A stretch of 64,000 nt of DNA, taken from NCBI GenBank assembly GCA_002221725.1, contig NJFT01000164.1:28174-92173 (forward strand), written 5' to 3'. Made by a program: the position numbers and the translations under genes. This DNA comes from Scedosporium boydii. Its lineage: Eukaryota > Ascomycota > Sordariomycetes > Microascales > Microascaceae. This document shows, piece after piece, positions 1 through 10,700 of this stretch; within the stretch, counting starts at the first letter, position 1; each line of letters begins with the position of its first letter. The notes under the pieces were generated by a model, which searched no databases, was not told the DNA's origin, and saw only the letters and a program-made list of their open reading frames with translations.

Positions 1-1162
1 GATATAGCTCAAGCGTCAAAATCTACCAACATCAATCCAACATCTGTTCACCTGGGCCATCGGACCCGTAGGTCGGTCAAGCCCTGACAATTGATGCTAG
101 AAGATAAATCCATTTCCACCTTTTCCAGGAACGTTTCATATCCTTGTGACATCATTTCCATGATCACAAACTTCGTAAACTCCATCGCCTAGTCGTCGAA
201 AAGAAAGAAAATCGTCCGGCATCCTCTCCCTCTTCCACCAACAGACAAGATCCTCAAAGAAGAGGCAAACCCTCAGTGTGGAAAGGACAAGAAAATCTGC
301 TGCCGCATAACCTCATGAAAGGGGGGTTGACAAAGGTCAGCTTGTCCTGGATGGATCAGTAACCTGTCCACCCACCCAACAAGCATACTCATTTAAGCCC
401 CCTATCCCATTGGGCATACAGAAGAGCATGCGATGTTCCGCAGTGCTCTGTGAGTGTGTACTCTTGTAGAGCATTACAGAGTGTCCCATTTATCACAACC
501 AGCGACCTCGTACAGATCGCTCCTCTTCTGGACGTATAGTAAAGAATAGGCCATTCCTTATTGACATAGGTTTTCGGCAATTCCCAGAACCCGACTTCCT
601 GGCTCGGAGGGATGATCTGGGCCCAGCTGAGCTGGGGACTCTCGTATGGTGTAAAATAAACACATACATACATCCTCTCTCCCTGCAATGCTCAGTGAGC
701 ATGTACTTGTCACCGAGAAGGAAAGGCACACAGTTAAACTGTGTTTGCCACATGGTCAGCCATTGAAACAAGATCGTAATTGATCCCGTTTAGGCTCCAA
801 TTTGCACCCACAGCTCCCGCCGCATTCAGAGGAAAGCGGCGCCTTCGCAATAAATACTAGATTTATACCTCCTATAACCTGCATCCTCGGCTGCTCTGGC
901 CGAGAACGCAGGTATGGGCATAGGTACGACGGTGGCTATCGCGGGCGAGACTCCGAAGTGCACTCCTGTCGACAGCGGTCTCATTAACACCTGCTGGTGG
1001 AGGCGGTTGGGGAATCATGAACGCTGTTGTTCCAGGAAAGAAAATGTCTTCGGGGAGAGAAAAATCGGTGCTCTATTGGGTACGAGAATCGGCCCACTCA
1101 TTTCAGCCGGACCTGCAACAGCTACATATCCATGTTTACTGGAATCCGCAGTAGTATACGCC
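1..1162. other. Intergenic, no gene supported
   Basis: Only short overlapping open frames occur here on both strands, none with a recognisable domain, good start context or splice partners. The right edge is the 3' flank of the minus-strand membrane-protein gene that ends at 1163. I see no tRNA or repeat. Confidence 0.6.
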
Positions 1163-2233
1163 TCAGATGTTCTCATCATCCTCGACCGGTTGAGGAATGC
1201 GGGCCCCATTTGTAATGGGGGGAGTGAGGTTCCCGTCGACCCTCGGAGGAGTGAGAGTCCCATTGACAGTGGGAGGCGTGTCACTGCGCAGACTTGACCG
1301 CCGAGCCCTGGGTTGAGCAGATCGTACGGCTAAGGAGTCATGCTCACTGCCGTCGGTGGCTGAGGGAGCCCAGAGCCCGGCGGATTGTCTACTTGCTTGT
1401 CTGGACAGCTCCTCGTTGATGTCAGATGGAGCCGCGCTTGAGAAGGACACTCGCCGGTTCCGCCTGGGACTTGTGCCAGGTCCGTTAAGTGCAGAGCCCA
1501 AGGCGCCGTCCGTTGGAGATTCAGGAATTTGAGGAATTGTATGTGTAAGGGTCGGGTCGTCATACCAGGGGGTAGGACGCCGGGGTGGCGAGAAGGAACT
1601 GGGGGTAGCCGGAGGTGAAGGGCTATGTTCCTGATGGGCTTCGTCAGTCGCGGAGTGGTTGAGAGGCTCGAAGGGGATGTTTGAGTTGTTATTCAACGAG
1701 AGACTTGGTAGTGGCTGGGGTGGAGCGTTGTTTTCGTCATTCGTGCCATCCGTCTGGGTGCCTTGTGTGGTGGAAGTGGGAGGATCGTCGACGAGGGACT
1801 GAGGGCTTACCACAACCGCAGTTGAAGGATGGCCATTCCCTGTTTCTCCATGAGGAGGGCTTAAGCTTGAGCTTGAGCTATAGGGTCTCGTTGGTGTATT
1901 GGTCCGTTCCCCTAGCTCAATGTTTTCGGGAGCGGGCTCACGAAGCCCCTGGCCTCTGTCCCTGTTTTGATCAATCCAGTGACATAAAAGACCAAAACAT
2001 GCCAGCAATAGCGCAAGAACAAGTATTCCCAGAAATGCTGCAGTGGCAATTGCTGCACTCCCCACATGCGAACCAGTATTGAGAGATGGAATTTCCTGGT
2101 ATTCTGTCATTGTCACGACAGGGATATTCGATGTGATGGTAACATTGTTCAGCCCATTCATAGAAGTTGTTGTTGAATGGCCACTTGGAGCAGTGGCCAG
2201 CTGGCTTGGAGTAGACTTGAGACCGATATCCAT
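1163..2233 (-). CDS. Hypothetical single-pass membrane protein with long Ser/Pro-rich tail
   Basis: A 356-residue protein in one coding exon. The start at 2233 (MDIGLK) is chosen because the frame upstream of it is a leader intron. Residues 1-58 are Ser/Thr-rich with an N-V-T glycosylation sequon near residue 30. Residues about 59-85 form one strongly hydrophobic segment. The remaining 270 residues are polar, rich in Pro, Ser and Thr, and end in short 'TPP' repeats and an acidic tail (EDDENI). This layout suggests a short exposed N-terminus, one membrane pass and a long disordered cytosolic tail. Fungal wall-stress sensors and many unnamed proteins look like this, but no WSC domain or other named domain is visible. 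The family is not recognised; function is unknown. Confidence 0.72.
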   Translation of the reverse strand: MDIGLKSTPSQLATAPSGHSTTTSMNGLNNVTITSNIPVVTMTEYQEIPSLNTGSHVGSAAIATAAFLGILVLALLLACFGLLCHWIDQNRDRGQGLREPAPENIELGERTNTPTRPYSSSSSLSPPHGETGNGHPSTAVVVSPQSLVDDPPTSTTQGTQTDGTNDENNAPPQPLPSLSLNNNSNIPFEPLNHSATDEAHQEHSPSPPATPSSFSPPRRPTPWYDDPTLTHTIPQIPESPTDGALGSALNGPGTSPRRNRRVSFSSAAPSDINEELSRQASRQSAGLWAPSATDGSEHDSLAVRSAQPRARRSSLRSDTPPTVNGTLTPPRVDGNLTPPITNGARIPQPVEDDENI

Positions 2234-2242
2234 TGTATGTCC

Positions 2243-2307
2243 CTTTATTGACAAGAGGAGAAAAGTTAGCCACAATTCACAGCCAGAAGATTACTAGGCT
2301 TACTTAC
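2243..2307 (-). other. Leader (5'-UTR) intron of the membrane-protein gene
   Basis: Read on the minus strand, a GTAAGT donor at 2307, a GGCTAAC branch site and an AAAG acceptor at 2243 define a 65-nt intron. It ends 9 nt before the ATG at 2233. It separates the ATG from the upstream leader, and its sequence gives a false extension of the open frame. Confidence 0.6.
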
Positions 2308-2830
2308 AGGTTCTGGTTTGCGTTTGAAATTTTTCTGTAAGGATGGAGTAGAGAGGTGTTTGGCCTGTTAGTATCAAAAGATTAGTCCAAAGCCCAACCA
2401 AGTAGAAGAAATAGTAGAAAATTGGCACCTCCTAGTGAAAGCAAAGTCTGCTGTCTCTTGGGCCGAGTATATAGACAGAGAAACTAAACTGGGGATCAAC
2501 ATACCAGGTTGAAGAGCAGACAAGGTGAGATGTTTCTGAATACTTGTGGTTTGAAGTAGGCGCAATACCTTAAAAGGGAATATGTACCCACACTCTCACT
2601 GACTTAGAGATAGAATTGATTGAATAGAGAGGCTGTGAAAATGGGTTCTAGGTTGAAAGTTGGATGATGATGTGACGGTAATGAAAAGATGATGATGGAG
2701 ACTGTATTGCTGGGTCTGAAATCTGTAGAGCTACAGGTTGTGAGATGGGAAGAAGAGAGGATAAGCTTGGCAGTTTGGCTGCTTATCGAGGAAAGATTTC
2801 TCTAGATTCTTGGGGCTCTAGTCTGCCTCC

Positions 2831-3118
2831 AGTTATCTATAAATCGCCCCTTCCCTGATGGAGGAGAGGTAGTGGTTCACAGCCTGGACTCACAAGTTCA
2901 AGGGAATGAAGTATTCTTGAACTACTAGTGAGACGCTCTTTCCTCCATGGGCATCTTATACTTTTCTCTATAGAGCATTGGTCTTCTAGTTATCTATAAA
3001 TCGTTCTTTCCTTGATGGAGGAGAAGTAGTGATTCATGGGCTGGACTCACGGGCTAAAGAGAATGAAGTATTCTTAAACTAGAACCGATGAGATGCTCTT
3101 TCTTTGTGGGTGCCTCAC
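2831..3118. repeat. Diverged tandem direct repeat, two copies of about 130 bp
   Basis: Copy 1 runs from about 2831 to 2957 and copy 2 from about 2988 to 3118. Both begin with the same 16 bases (agttatctataaatcg), and they share 'gatggaggag' and 'gaatgaagtattctt' blocks in the same order. Most mismatches are C/T or G/A changes, for example cccc against ttct and gagg against gaag. It lies between the leader of the 1163-2233 gene and the 3' end of the 3177-4697 gene. Confidence 0.7.
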
Positions 3119-3176
3119 ATTTAACTCTAGTTGGAGTCCCCAGTCTCTTCTGTGCCATTGTTAGACAATATCTAAC

Positions 3177-4697
3177 TTATTGTTCCATAACTGTATCCCC
3201 ACTACTCGACGGAAAATTCATGGACTCCACTGAAAGAGTAGAAAAGTCTCTCGGTGTCCGTCTTGTTCTCCCATGCTCTTCAGGGATCCAAGTCCGTCCA
3301 TCTCCGCTTACAACTGGTGCTGAAAGCTGGGCAGCACCGTAGGTCCCGAGGTTATCATGACTAGATACGGAGCTGTACTCTTCTCGTTGAAGATAGCCGT
3401 CACCTCGGTCGACACAGGCTTTCTGGTTATGAAGACAGGGCCAGAGAGTCGAAGGTGCGACTTGATATGCATGGAATCGGATAGGATGGGAGAGGGGCTG
3501 TGGGAATAGAGACCTGAGGAGGAAGACCGTGTAGGCCTGACTGAAACCACAAATACGAGCGGAATCAACAAGACCGTGTAGCGACGTGAGCGGGTTGCAT
3601 ATGCTCAGGTATTTGTCGGGGCAGTATTCAACTGAGTCAAGCGAACGGTTAGGTTTGATCTTGGACGGCAGATGAAGAAAGGTCATCATACCGGATGGGA
3701 TTACCATTTCCTCTGAACACGGCTCGCAAGGTCGAATACCGTAGTACCGTCGACAGAGGAGGATGAAGCTAGTCATGGTTGAAATTCCTCTTCTCCTTTC
3801 TTGTGCCCGGGCGAAGTCCCCGAGAAGCCTATTCAGATTAGCTGTACCTGGTCGCAGAAGATGGGCTGATACCCCAGGACCAAAGCCATTCCGCGTCATA
3901 TCAATCTCAACTGTAAGGCTCTGGATATAAATTCCATACTTCCGGAGCCATTTCGTAGATAATGGACTCAGACATGGTCCGATGTACGGGTTGTAAATGA
4001 TGTGGAATCGCCGAGACATGAGGAAAGATATCAACGCGTCTCTTCGGAACTCAAAGCTGACATCAAAATAAGACCGAATAGGTGCGTATGAGTTGAATAA
4101 CGATGAAAACTCATTGTGGCGCCACACATTCTTGGCCCATCTGGTAGCCGTAAGGAGGATGGGCTTCTCGGCTGGGTCTTGGCCGAGCACATATTGCCAG
4201 ATCAAAAACCGAACCTCAGCGGGAAGAGAAAAGTAGCCCTGTCTCGTCTTCGCCGGCTGGCGCTTGTGTTCCTGAAGAAAAAAGTTCGTAGACTTTCGAA
4301 ACTCGATAGCTTTGTCCGGGCCACCGGTCCCTCTAGGGAACTGATGGAACACAATGTCAACTGTGCGATCCCATGGGGGAACTTCAACGGGTTGTTCCTC
4401 GCCAGATCTCTCCAAATTTATTGTCAAGGGAGATTGGATATGCTCTTGAGAGAATCCTCGGAACGGATTTGATCTGACAGACGTTGGAGTGTTCGGGGAC
4501 GGCGATGGTCGTACCGGGGCGGAGACGGATCGAGCTCGATCGATGAGTTGGGATAGCGATGGCTTTTTCTTCAGCCGCTGCTTTAACGAAGACTTCGCGG
4601 AGGTGCTGGATCTGATGGACGCCCCAAAGCTTACCACCCTTGGGGTAGGGTGTGGAGTGTTGGGTAGATGCTCTGGGCTACTGATTTGAGTGTCCAT
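3177..4697 (-). CDS. F-box-like / 2EXR-type fungal protein
   Basis: A 506-residue protein in a single exon. The first ATG of the frame gives MDTQISS at 4697; the open frame extends upstream only through a GTG. Residues 1-110 are Ser/Pro/Arg-rich and probably disordered, with a basic patch (KQRLKKK) near 39-45. Residues about 154-172 (YFSLPAEVRFLIWQYVLG) match the 'LPxEVRxxIWxY' signature at the start of the fungal F-box-like/2EXR family. The following 250 residues are the usual variable family body, with an 'IYIQSLTVEI' strand and Cys-rich patches. These proteins are abundant in filamentous ascomycetes and mostly uncharacterised. A role as a ubiquitin-ligase adaptor is possible but not shown by the sequence. 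Confidence 0.75.
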   Translation of the reverse strand: MDTQISSPEHLPNTPHPTPRVVSFGASIRSSTSAKSSLKQRLKKKPSLSQLIDRARSVSAPVRPSPSPNTPTSVRSNPFRGFSQEHIQSPLTINLERSGEEQPVEVPPWDRTVDIVFHQFPRGTGGPDKAIEFRKSTNFFLQEHKRQPAKTRQGYFSLPAEVRFLIWQYVLGQDPAEKPILLTATRWAKNVWRHNEFSSLFNSYAPIRSYFDVSFEFRRDALISFLMSRRFHIIYNPYIGPCLSPLSTKWLRKYGIYIQSLTVEIDMTRNGFGPGVSAHLLRPGTANLNRLLGDFARAQERRRGISTMTSFILLCRRYYGIRPCEPCSEEMVIPSGMMTFLHLPSKIKPNRSLDSVEYCPDKYLSICNPLTSLHGLVDSARICGFSQAYTVFLLRSLFPQPLSHPIRFHAYQVAPSTLWPCLHNQKACVDRGDGYLQREEYSSVSSHDNLGTYGAAQLSAPVVSGDGRTWIPEEHGRTRRTPRDFSTLSVESMNFPSSSGDTVMEQ

Positions 4698-5831
4698 TGT
4701 GCAGTGGGACTGTGATGGGTCGAGTGAGTAAGTTGTTTCGGTAGGTAAGGAAACAAGGTGAGTCACGCTCTTTTGTATTCCTTGGATCCGATCTGACTTG
4801 TTGCCTAAGATTCAAAGAACTCATGGATGCGAAAATGGCAAAGGCAGGTGACGAGTCCTTTGTCTGAGTCAGATCCTGTGACAGGGTTGGACTTCTTCCA
4901 GGATTACCATGTAACTATTTCCGATTCCTTTGATCCACCCGTGGAGAGATGCTACATCTGTGATATTGGACACCAAGGTCTCATATCGACTCTGGAAGTA
5001 GCCCAAGCTCCAGTTACTGCCCAGGCCCTAGGGGCAATGCCAAAGGCAGCTGCGACCGGAATAGGTGATGTCTCCTCAAAGTTTCCGCTAGTTCAGGAAT
5101 ACCCACATCGAAATGCATCTCATCCTTGACTCTGATGATATACTCGAAATCCATACCTTACTTGGTGGGAGTTTGGACCATCGGGCTCTACTTACACACG
5201 AAACCCAACACGACCTACCTATGAAGGAAGGGTGAGTACTAGGCCAACAACAGTACGACGAACGATGAACAGCGAAACTTCCGCGAAGAAGGGATTTTAA
5301 AAATAGGAAACAATCAGTTGCATCGTCTACAAATTTGGCTAGTCAAACTAGAGCCGTCCTACAGAGTAGCGTCCGAGGGTCGTTGAGCTTGCCTTGACTG
5401 GGTCTCAGTCAGACTGCAGCAGCGAAACCGGAATACAATTCTTGAATGAGAAGTCTAGATAGTTTGTATAAGAGCGAAATAGCTTCTCAAAATTATCAAG
5501 GCAATCCTATCTTACAGTTGTAAGAGAAAAATTGAATCGAGGGCGTGAAAAGGTGAGTGAAGCTCCCATGAAGCGTCGTCGTGATGTCGTTCGTTATCGC
5601 CACGTGACCAGTTGCCACCCTCCACCGATAAGATAACAGATTGTGGGGGCGGGGTATCTTTCTGGTCTCTTTTTTTCTGGCAGCTTCCCGAAGGTCCAGT
5701 CGAAGCAAGAAATATTATCCATTGCCTCAATATTTAGCTGCACGACAGTCGGCTTGTCTCCCTTGCTCTCCTAGACCACAGAATTATTAGATTTTTCTTT
5801 TTCTTTTTTTTTCCTCTTGCAAACGATAACC
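4698..5831. other. Divergent intergenic region
   Basis: This 1.1-kb gap separates the divergent F-box-like and PBDC1 genes and probably carries both promoters. A pyrimidine-rich stretch of mostly T with some C (about 5790-5818) lies directly before the 5832 start codon, as is common for constitutively expressed fungal genes. Short open frames at 4827-5129 and 5496-5730 have no features of genes. Confidence 0.5.
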
Positions 5832-6496
5832 ATGTCGGCCCCAGTACCGAGAAACTTCGACGCTGAGAATGCCGATAACCTCGAGGATGTATGCATGATC
5901 AACCCCTTACCTGAGGCGCAGCGCAGCAGCTAACTTCGTATCCAGATCGAGAGGCAATTCGCCGTCAAGGGTTCGTTTCGCAACACTATCTTCGTGTCAA
6001 AACTCGGCGCTAACCCTTTTCACAGCCGTCCAGCACATGCAGACCTACTGGTCGATCCTCGAACGAGTCAAGGGCTCCGCGCTCCGCCTGACGCGCTGGG
6101 ACGACGAGATCTACGAGCACCTCAAGGAGGCTTTCCCCGAGTTCGACCCTGCCGAGACGATTGATGAGGATAAGATGAAGAGCAAGGAGGGCAAGGAGAG
6201 GTGGCGGAACTTTATGATGAAATATGACAAGAAGGTTGGAGAGTTCAACTTTGGAACGATGTTGAGGTCGAACCCCAAGTTTGAGTATGGTCGTGAGGAG
6301 ACTATATTTGGTATGCCGCGCTTTTTCACTACACCTTTTTTTTGCCCCTCCACTTTCATTCGTCTTTCTTGGTTGGAGTAGTACTGATGTTTGAACAGTT
6401 CCCAGGATGCAGTTTTACGCCATCGAGATTGCGAGGAACCGCCACGGATTGAATGACTGGATATGGGAGCAGGCTCAGAAGGAGAGCTCGAAATGA
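5832..6496 (+). CDS. PBDC1-family protein, eEF1A chaperone homologue
   Basis: Four exons: 5832-5888, 5946-5970, 6026-6310 and 6399-6496, giving 154 residues. Introns are 57, 55 and 88 nt, each GT..AG, and every join keeps the frame. The protein begins MSAPVPRNFDAENADN and contains the family core: 'ERQFAVKAVQHMQTYWSIL', 'LRLTRWDDEIYEHLKEAFPE', 'WRNFMMKYDKKV' and 'FNFGTMLRSNPKFEY'. This matches the PBDC1 / 'polysaccharide biosynthesis' family, and the length is close to yeast YPL225W (146 residues). The yeast member (Chp1) acts at the ribosome as a dedicated folding helper for nascent translation factor eEF1A; the older polysaccharide name is not supported functionally. Assigning that role here is inference from homology. 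The 25-nt second exon is easy for gene finders to miss. Confidence 0.9.
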
Positions 6497-7773
6497 AGCT
6501 CGGGAGGAAAGAATAGCCTTCACGGACGCTAATTGAAAACGATGTCATGATACCACAAAATAGAGACGGGACATAAAAAACGATGGATGGATGTTTGGAA
6601 GTGCCGGTTTTAAGCGGCATGCATGCCTTGCGCCGAGGTTCAGAAATGGATTTTACATATGGAAAGCCAACATATCCCTAGCTAGGTAGGGTATAATCTC
6701 CCTTGTTCGAATCGAGTGCAAGCTTTGGTGTGTTAAGGCTCGCTTACGGCCTTCGATGGGATGGACCAAATCGAGTTGAGTTTCGGATCACCTTGTGCGA
6801 GGCTCCACCCCCAAATCTGTACTATTTCTAGCATCCCAGCTCGTATTTCTTCAAGGATAAAAGTAGTGTACCGACCATATCGGCGAGAGTCGCTGTTTTG
6901 GGTCGTTTCACAATCTGAAAGTCACGATAGAAAAACTGGCATAGTGTTTTCTTTTTTTTTCTCCCGTCATCGAAATTCCTTCTCTCAAGCAGCCAGGAGG
7001 CAAATCAACCTGCATTTTCGTCTCGTTTCCTTCCCTCGACACCACCATCGCCCTGCGACATTTTGAGGGGTTACTCTTTTCCACCGCCGTGTGAGAATTG
7101 AGCATTTCTACTATCAAAATCTAACTAGTATTTGTAGAGTTTAGTCTGTATTTTTGACCTGCGTCTTTCGACGATTGAAAAACACCAAGGGAGGAAAAGC
7201 GAGGCTTAGACTTACAAAGGACGTTCTTCCCCGCAACCCCGGTTCCAGGTCCGACAGCACCGGCCAAATTCCGGATCAGGACCCACATTTATCGGAGACC
7301 AGTTCAATGTTGCTAGACATCAACAGTATAAACCTGCAAGAGATTTATCAATGGATTTAGTCTATATAGTCTCCTGGGGACATAGGTATTTTTTACCTTA
7401 GAATAAAATTTAAATATTTGTTATTTTGTTATTTTCAGATTCTCTGTATGATATAACTAAATGATGTGTCAGTCTTTGTTCTCTTTGTTCTTGTCGTACC
7501 AACCAATGTGAAGAAAGCCCGAAGCAAGGGAGACTGTTACACTCTCCCTTCAAGAATTCGCCCGAGTCGTAATGCATGCATACCAGTGCACAGCCATAGC
7601 ATGTAGGTCATGAGCCATTCCTTTGACGACTTACCAACTTCCTTCTCATACCAGGCCCTTTCATCTTGTCCCATTCTCATGGGAAATCTCTCTTCATCCA
7701 TCTTTGATCTCATTTCACCCCCAATGCCCCATCTTAAGCCTAAACGGAATACTCGGCTAGCGCCGCTGCCAAG
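6497..7773. other. Intergenic, no gene supported
   Basis: This holds the 3' flank of the PBDC1 gene and the promoter side of the ABC exporter. The stretch around 7375-7460 is AT-rich. Open frames at 6761-7066 and 7154-7360 show no domain or splice partners. Confidence 0.5.
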
Positions 7774-10700
7774 ATGAATATGTTGAAGAAGCTATTCCGG
7801 AGAAAGAAGAAGAAGCAGCAATTCAGAAGGAGGAACCAGCCGCCCAGGAAGAAGTTCCCGCCGCCAAAGCCATCATGGAAACACCTCTTCGCCTTTACTA
7901 CCCGACACGACTCAGCAACCCTCTCCTTTTGCCTCCTCGCCTGTCTAGCTACCAGCGGTCTCAAGGCCTTCCTGCCCATTGTTTACGGCTTCATCTTCGA
8001 CGCCATTTCCGAATTCGGCTCGGGTTCGGTGGAAGGCAGGGAGTTCCTAAAGGTGGTGGTGAAGTGGGCCGTGGTGTTGGTGGGCATGGGAGTTGGGACG
8101 TGGATAACTAATGGCTCCAACATGGGTGCTTGGATCCAATTTGGAGAACGGCAGGCGAGGACTGCGAGGAAGGAGATTTTTAAGAGTCTCTTGGTGAAGG
8201 ACATGGCGTGGTACGACTCGCAGGTCGACGGGATATCGAGTCTACTAACTCGAATCGAATCGTATATCGTCCCTTTCTCCCCTGTTGTTATCCGATGGTA
8301 ACATAGAAAGCTATAGGAGTAGAGACTGACTTGGTGACAAACCAGACAAACTCGCGAGCTCCAACTAGCAACCTCGCAAGTCTTCGGCCTCCTCACGTCC
8401 GACGTGCTCACAGCGCTCGCCTCCATTACCGTAGCCTTCTACTTCTCCTTCCGCCTAACCTTCGTCCTCCTTACCACCGTCCCCATCTCATACATCATCC
8501 TACAGTTCGTCCTCTCTCCCCTCGGGCCCGCCATCCAAGCCCAAAAGCAGCACCTGGCAGAAGCATCCAAGCTCGCTTCCGCCTCCATCACCGCCATCGA
8601 CCTCGTCAAGATCTTCAACGCCTTCGACACAGAGACCTGGCACTACCTCAAGGCCATACGAAGAGCCGCTGCGCAGTATCTCATCCAGGCGAGGTGCAAT
8701 ACCCTCCAGATCGGCTATGGGCAGTTCTTGACTATTTCGCTGTTCTTTGCGGGGTTCTGGTATGGTGCAGCGTTGGTCGATTCGGGCGCAAGTCCTGGGA
8801 GTATTCTTACTACTTTTTATGCGGTGTTGTTGGCTTTTGAGGGGTTCGAGTCCGTTATGCCGCAGTGGCTGGTGTTGTCGAAGGGGATGGCTGCTGGGTT
8901 GGAGTTGAGGGAACTTACGATGAATGATGAGGTTATGGGGAGTGATAAAGAAGGACATTTCATCTCGTGGCCTTCCAGTTGCGTAGGGCACGTTACGCTT
9001 GAGAATGTAAGTACTTTCTACCCGGAACCCTCACCTGCGACGTGGACTTTTCTAAAGCGCTGTTGATGAAAAATCCAGGTGAGCTTCGCCTACCCATCGA
9101 ATCCGACAAAACAGGTCCTCGCTCCGTCAAATTTCGTCTTCCCAGCCGGGCACCTCACGTTCCTCGTCGGCCGCAGCGGCTCAGGCAAAAGCACCATCGG
9201 CAACCTCATCCTCCGATTCTACGACCCGGACAGCGGTGAGATCCACGTCGACGGCCGACCGCTAAAGACGCTCAACCTCGAATGGCTTCGAAAGAACGTG
9301 ACGTTGGTGCAGCAATCGAGCGTCTTGTTCAATGACACCTTTTTCCAAAACATCGCGCTCGGAGACCTCGAAGACCCGGACTCCGTATCGAGAGAACAAG
9401 TCAAAGTGGCGTGTGAGGCGGTGCTGCTCCAGTCGACCCTGACATCGTTACCGCAGGGCTGGGATACCATGGTTGGACCCGGTGGACATAGTTTGTCCGG
9501 TGGCCAGAGGCAGAGACTTGCGCTCGCGAGGGCGAGGTTAAGGAATACGCCGGTGTTGATCTTGGACGAGGTCACGAGTGGTCTGGACCGGTTGAGTCGC
9601 ACGCTTGTGATGGAGGCGTTGAGGGAGTGGAGGAGGGGGAAGACTACTATCGTCATCACGCACGATGTTTCTCAGATCGAGGAAGGTGATTACGCTTACG
9701 TGATGGACAAGGGTGAAGTCGTGGAAGAAGGACACAGGAGTCAGCTCCTAGAGACCGAGGATGGTCTTTTCGCTTCGCTGGTCGCCGCTGCTATGGATGA
9801 TGTCGATACAAGCGAAGACTCGTCCTCCAAGGAGGCATCGACTCTAGAATCGCCTCACAGCGAAGTCCCTGCATCACAGCCAGAAAAGCCCAAGCTTGCT
9901 AAGAACCGGCTCTCCGTTCGTCTCCTAGAGTCCATTGAACGCGACTTCAGACATTCTCGCCAAGGTCTACCTAGAGACCCAGTTCTTGTCGGGAACCTAG
10001 GCTACTCGAAGAGTGTTAGGACAAACCACCTACCGAAGTCTATGACGCAAAGCGGCGGTTCTAGGGACCATCGTAGGCACGCGCGAACGCTAGCCAAAGG
10101 ACCACGAACTGAAAGCGCCATGTTCAAGAAAGACGGAGCGCTGGATAGCGAAGAAAGCTTCGACTCGAGAAAGAGGACTCTTCCTCACGAACCGGACACA
10201 CCTCGCGCTTCCATTGAGCTTCTCGAGATCATGGGCCGTTCGATCCAAGACTCTCGCCGCAAATCATCATTCGGAGTCAGATCATCGCACAGCGACACAC
10301 AAAGCAGCCCTGCAGGAGAAAAGGACAAAAAGAAATCAAAAAACGGCTCGAAAGACGAAGAAAAGAAAAAGGGCGAATACGACATCAACACGCCCTTATC
10401 AACAATCATCCTCACCGTATGGCCCAACCTCACCAACTTCCAACGGCTCGCTTTCCTCACAGGCCTAACAACCTGCATCATCACCTGTGGTGCCAATCCA
10501 GCCTTCGCATACTGCCTCGCGCAACTTCTCAACGCGTTCTGGGCGCCCGAGAACCGTGTGGAAGTCGGCAAGCCCTGGGCGCTTGCGACGCTTGGGATCG
10601 GCGTCGCGGCGGGGTTCATGGACTTTGTCACCAGGTTCCTGATGGAGTATACAGGCCAATGCTGGATTAATGCTCTGCGCATGGAGGCTCTTTCGCGTAT

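Noticed and set aside
6690..6730. GTTCGAATC-like sequence resembling a tRNA T loop
   Set aside because: No matching T stem, D arm, anticodon arm or acceptor stem could be folded around it.
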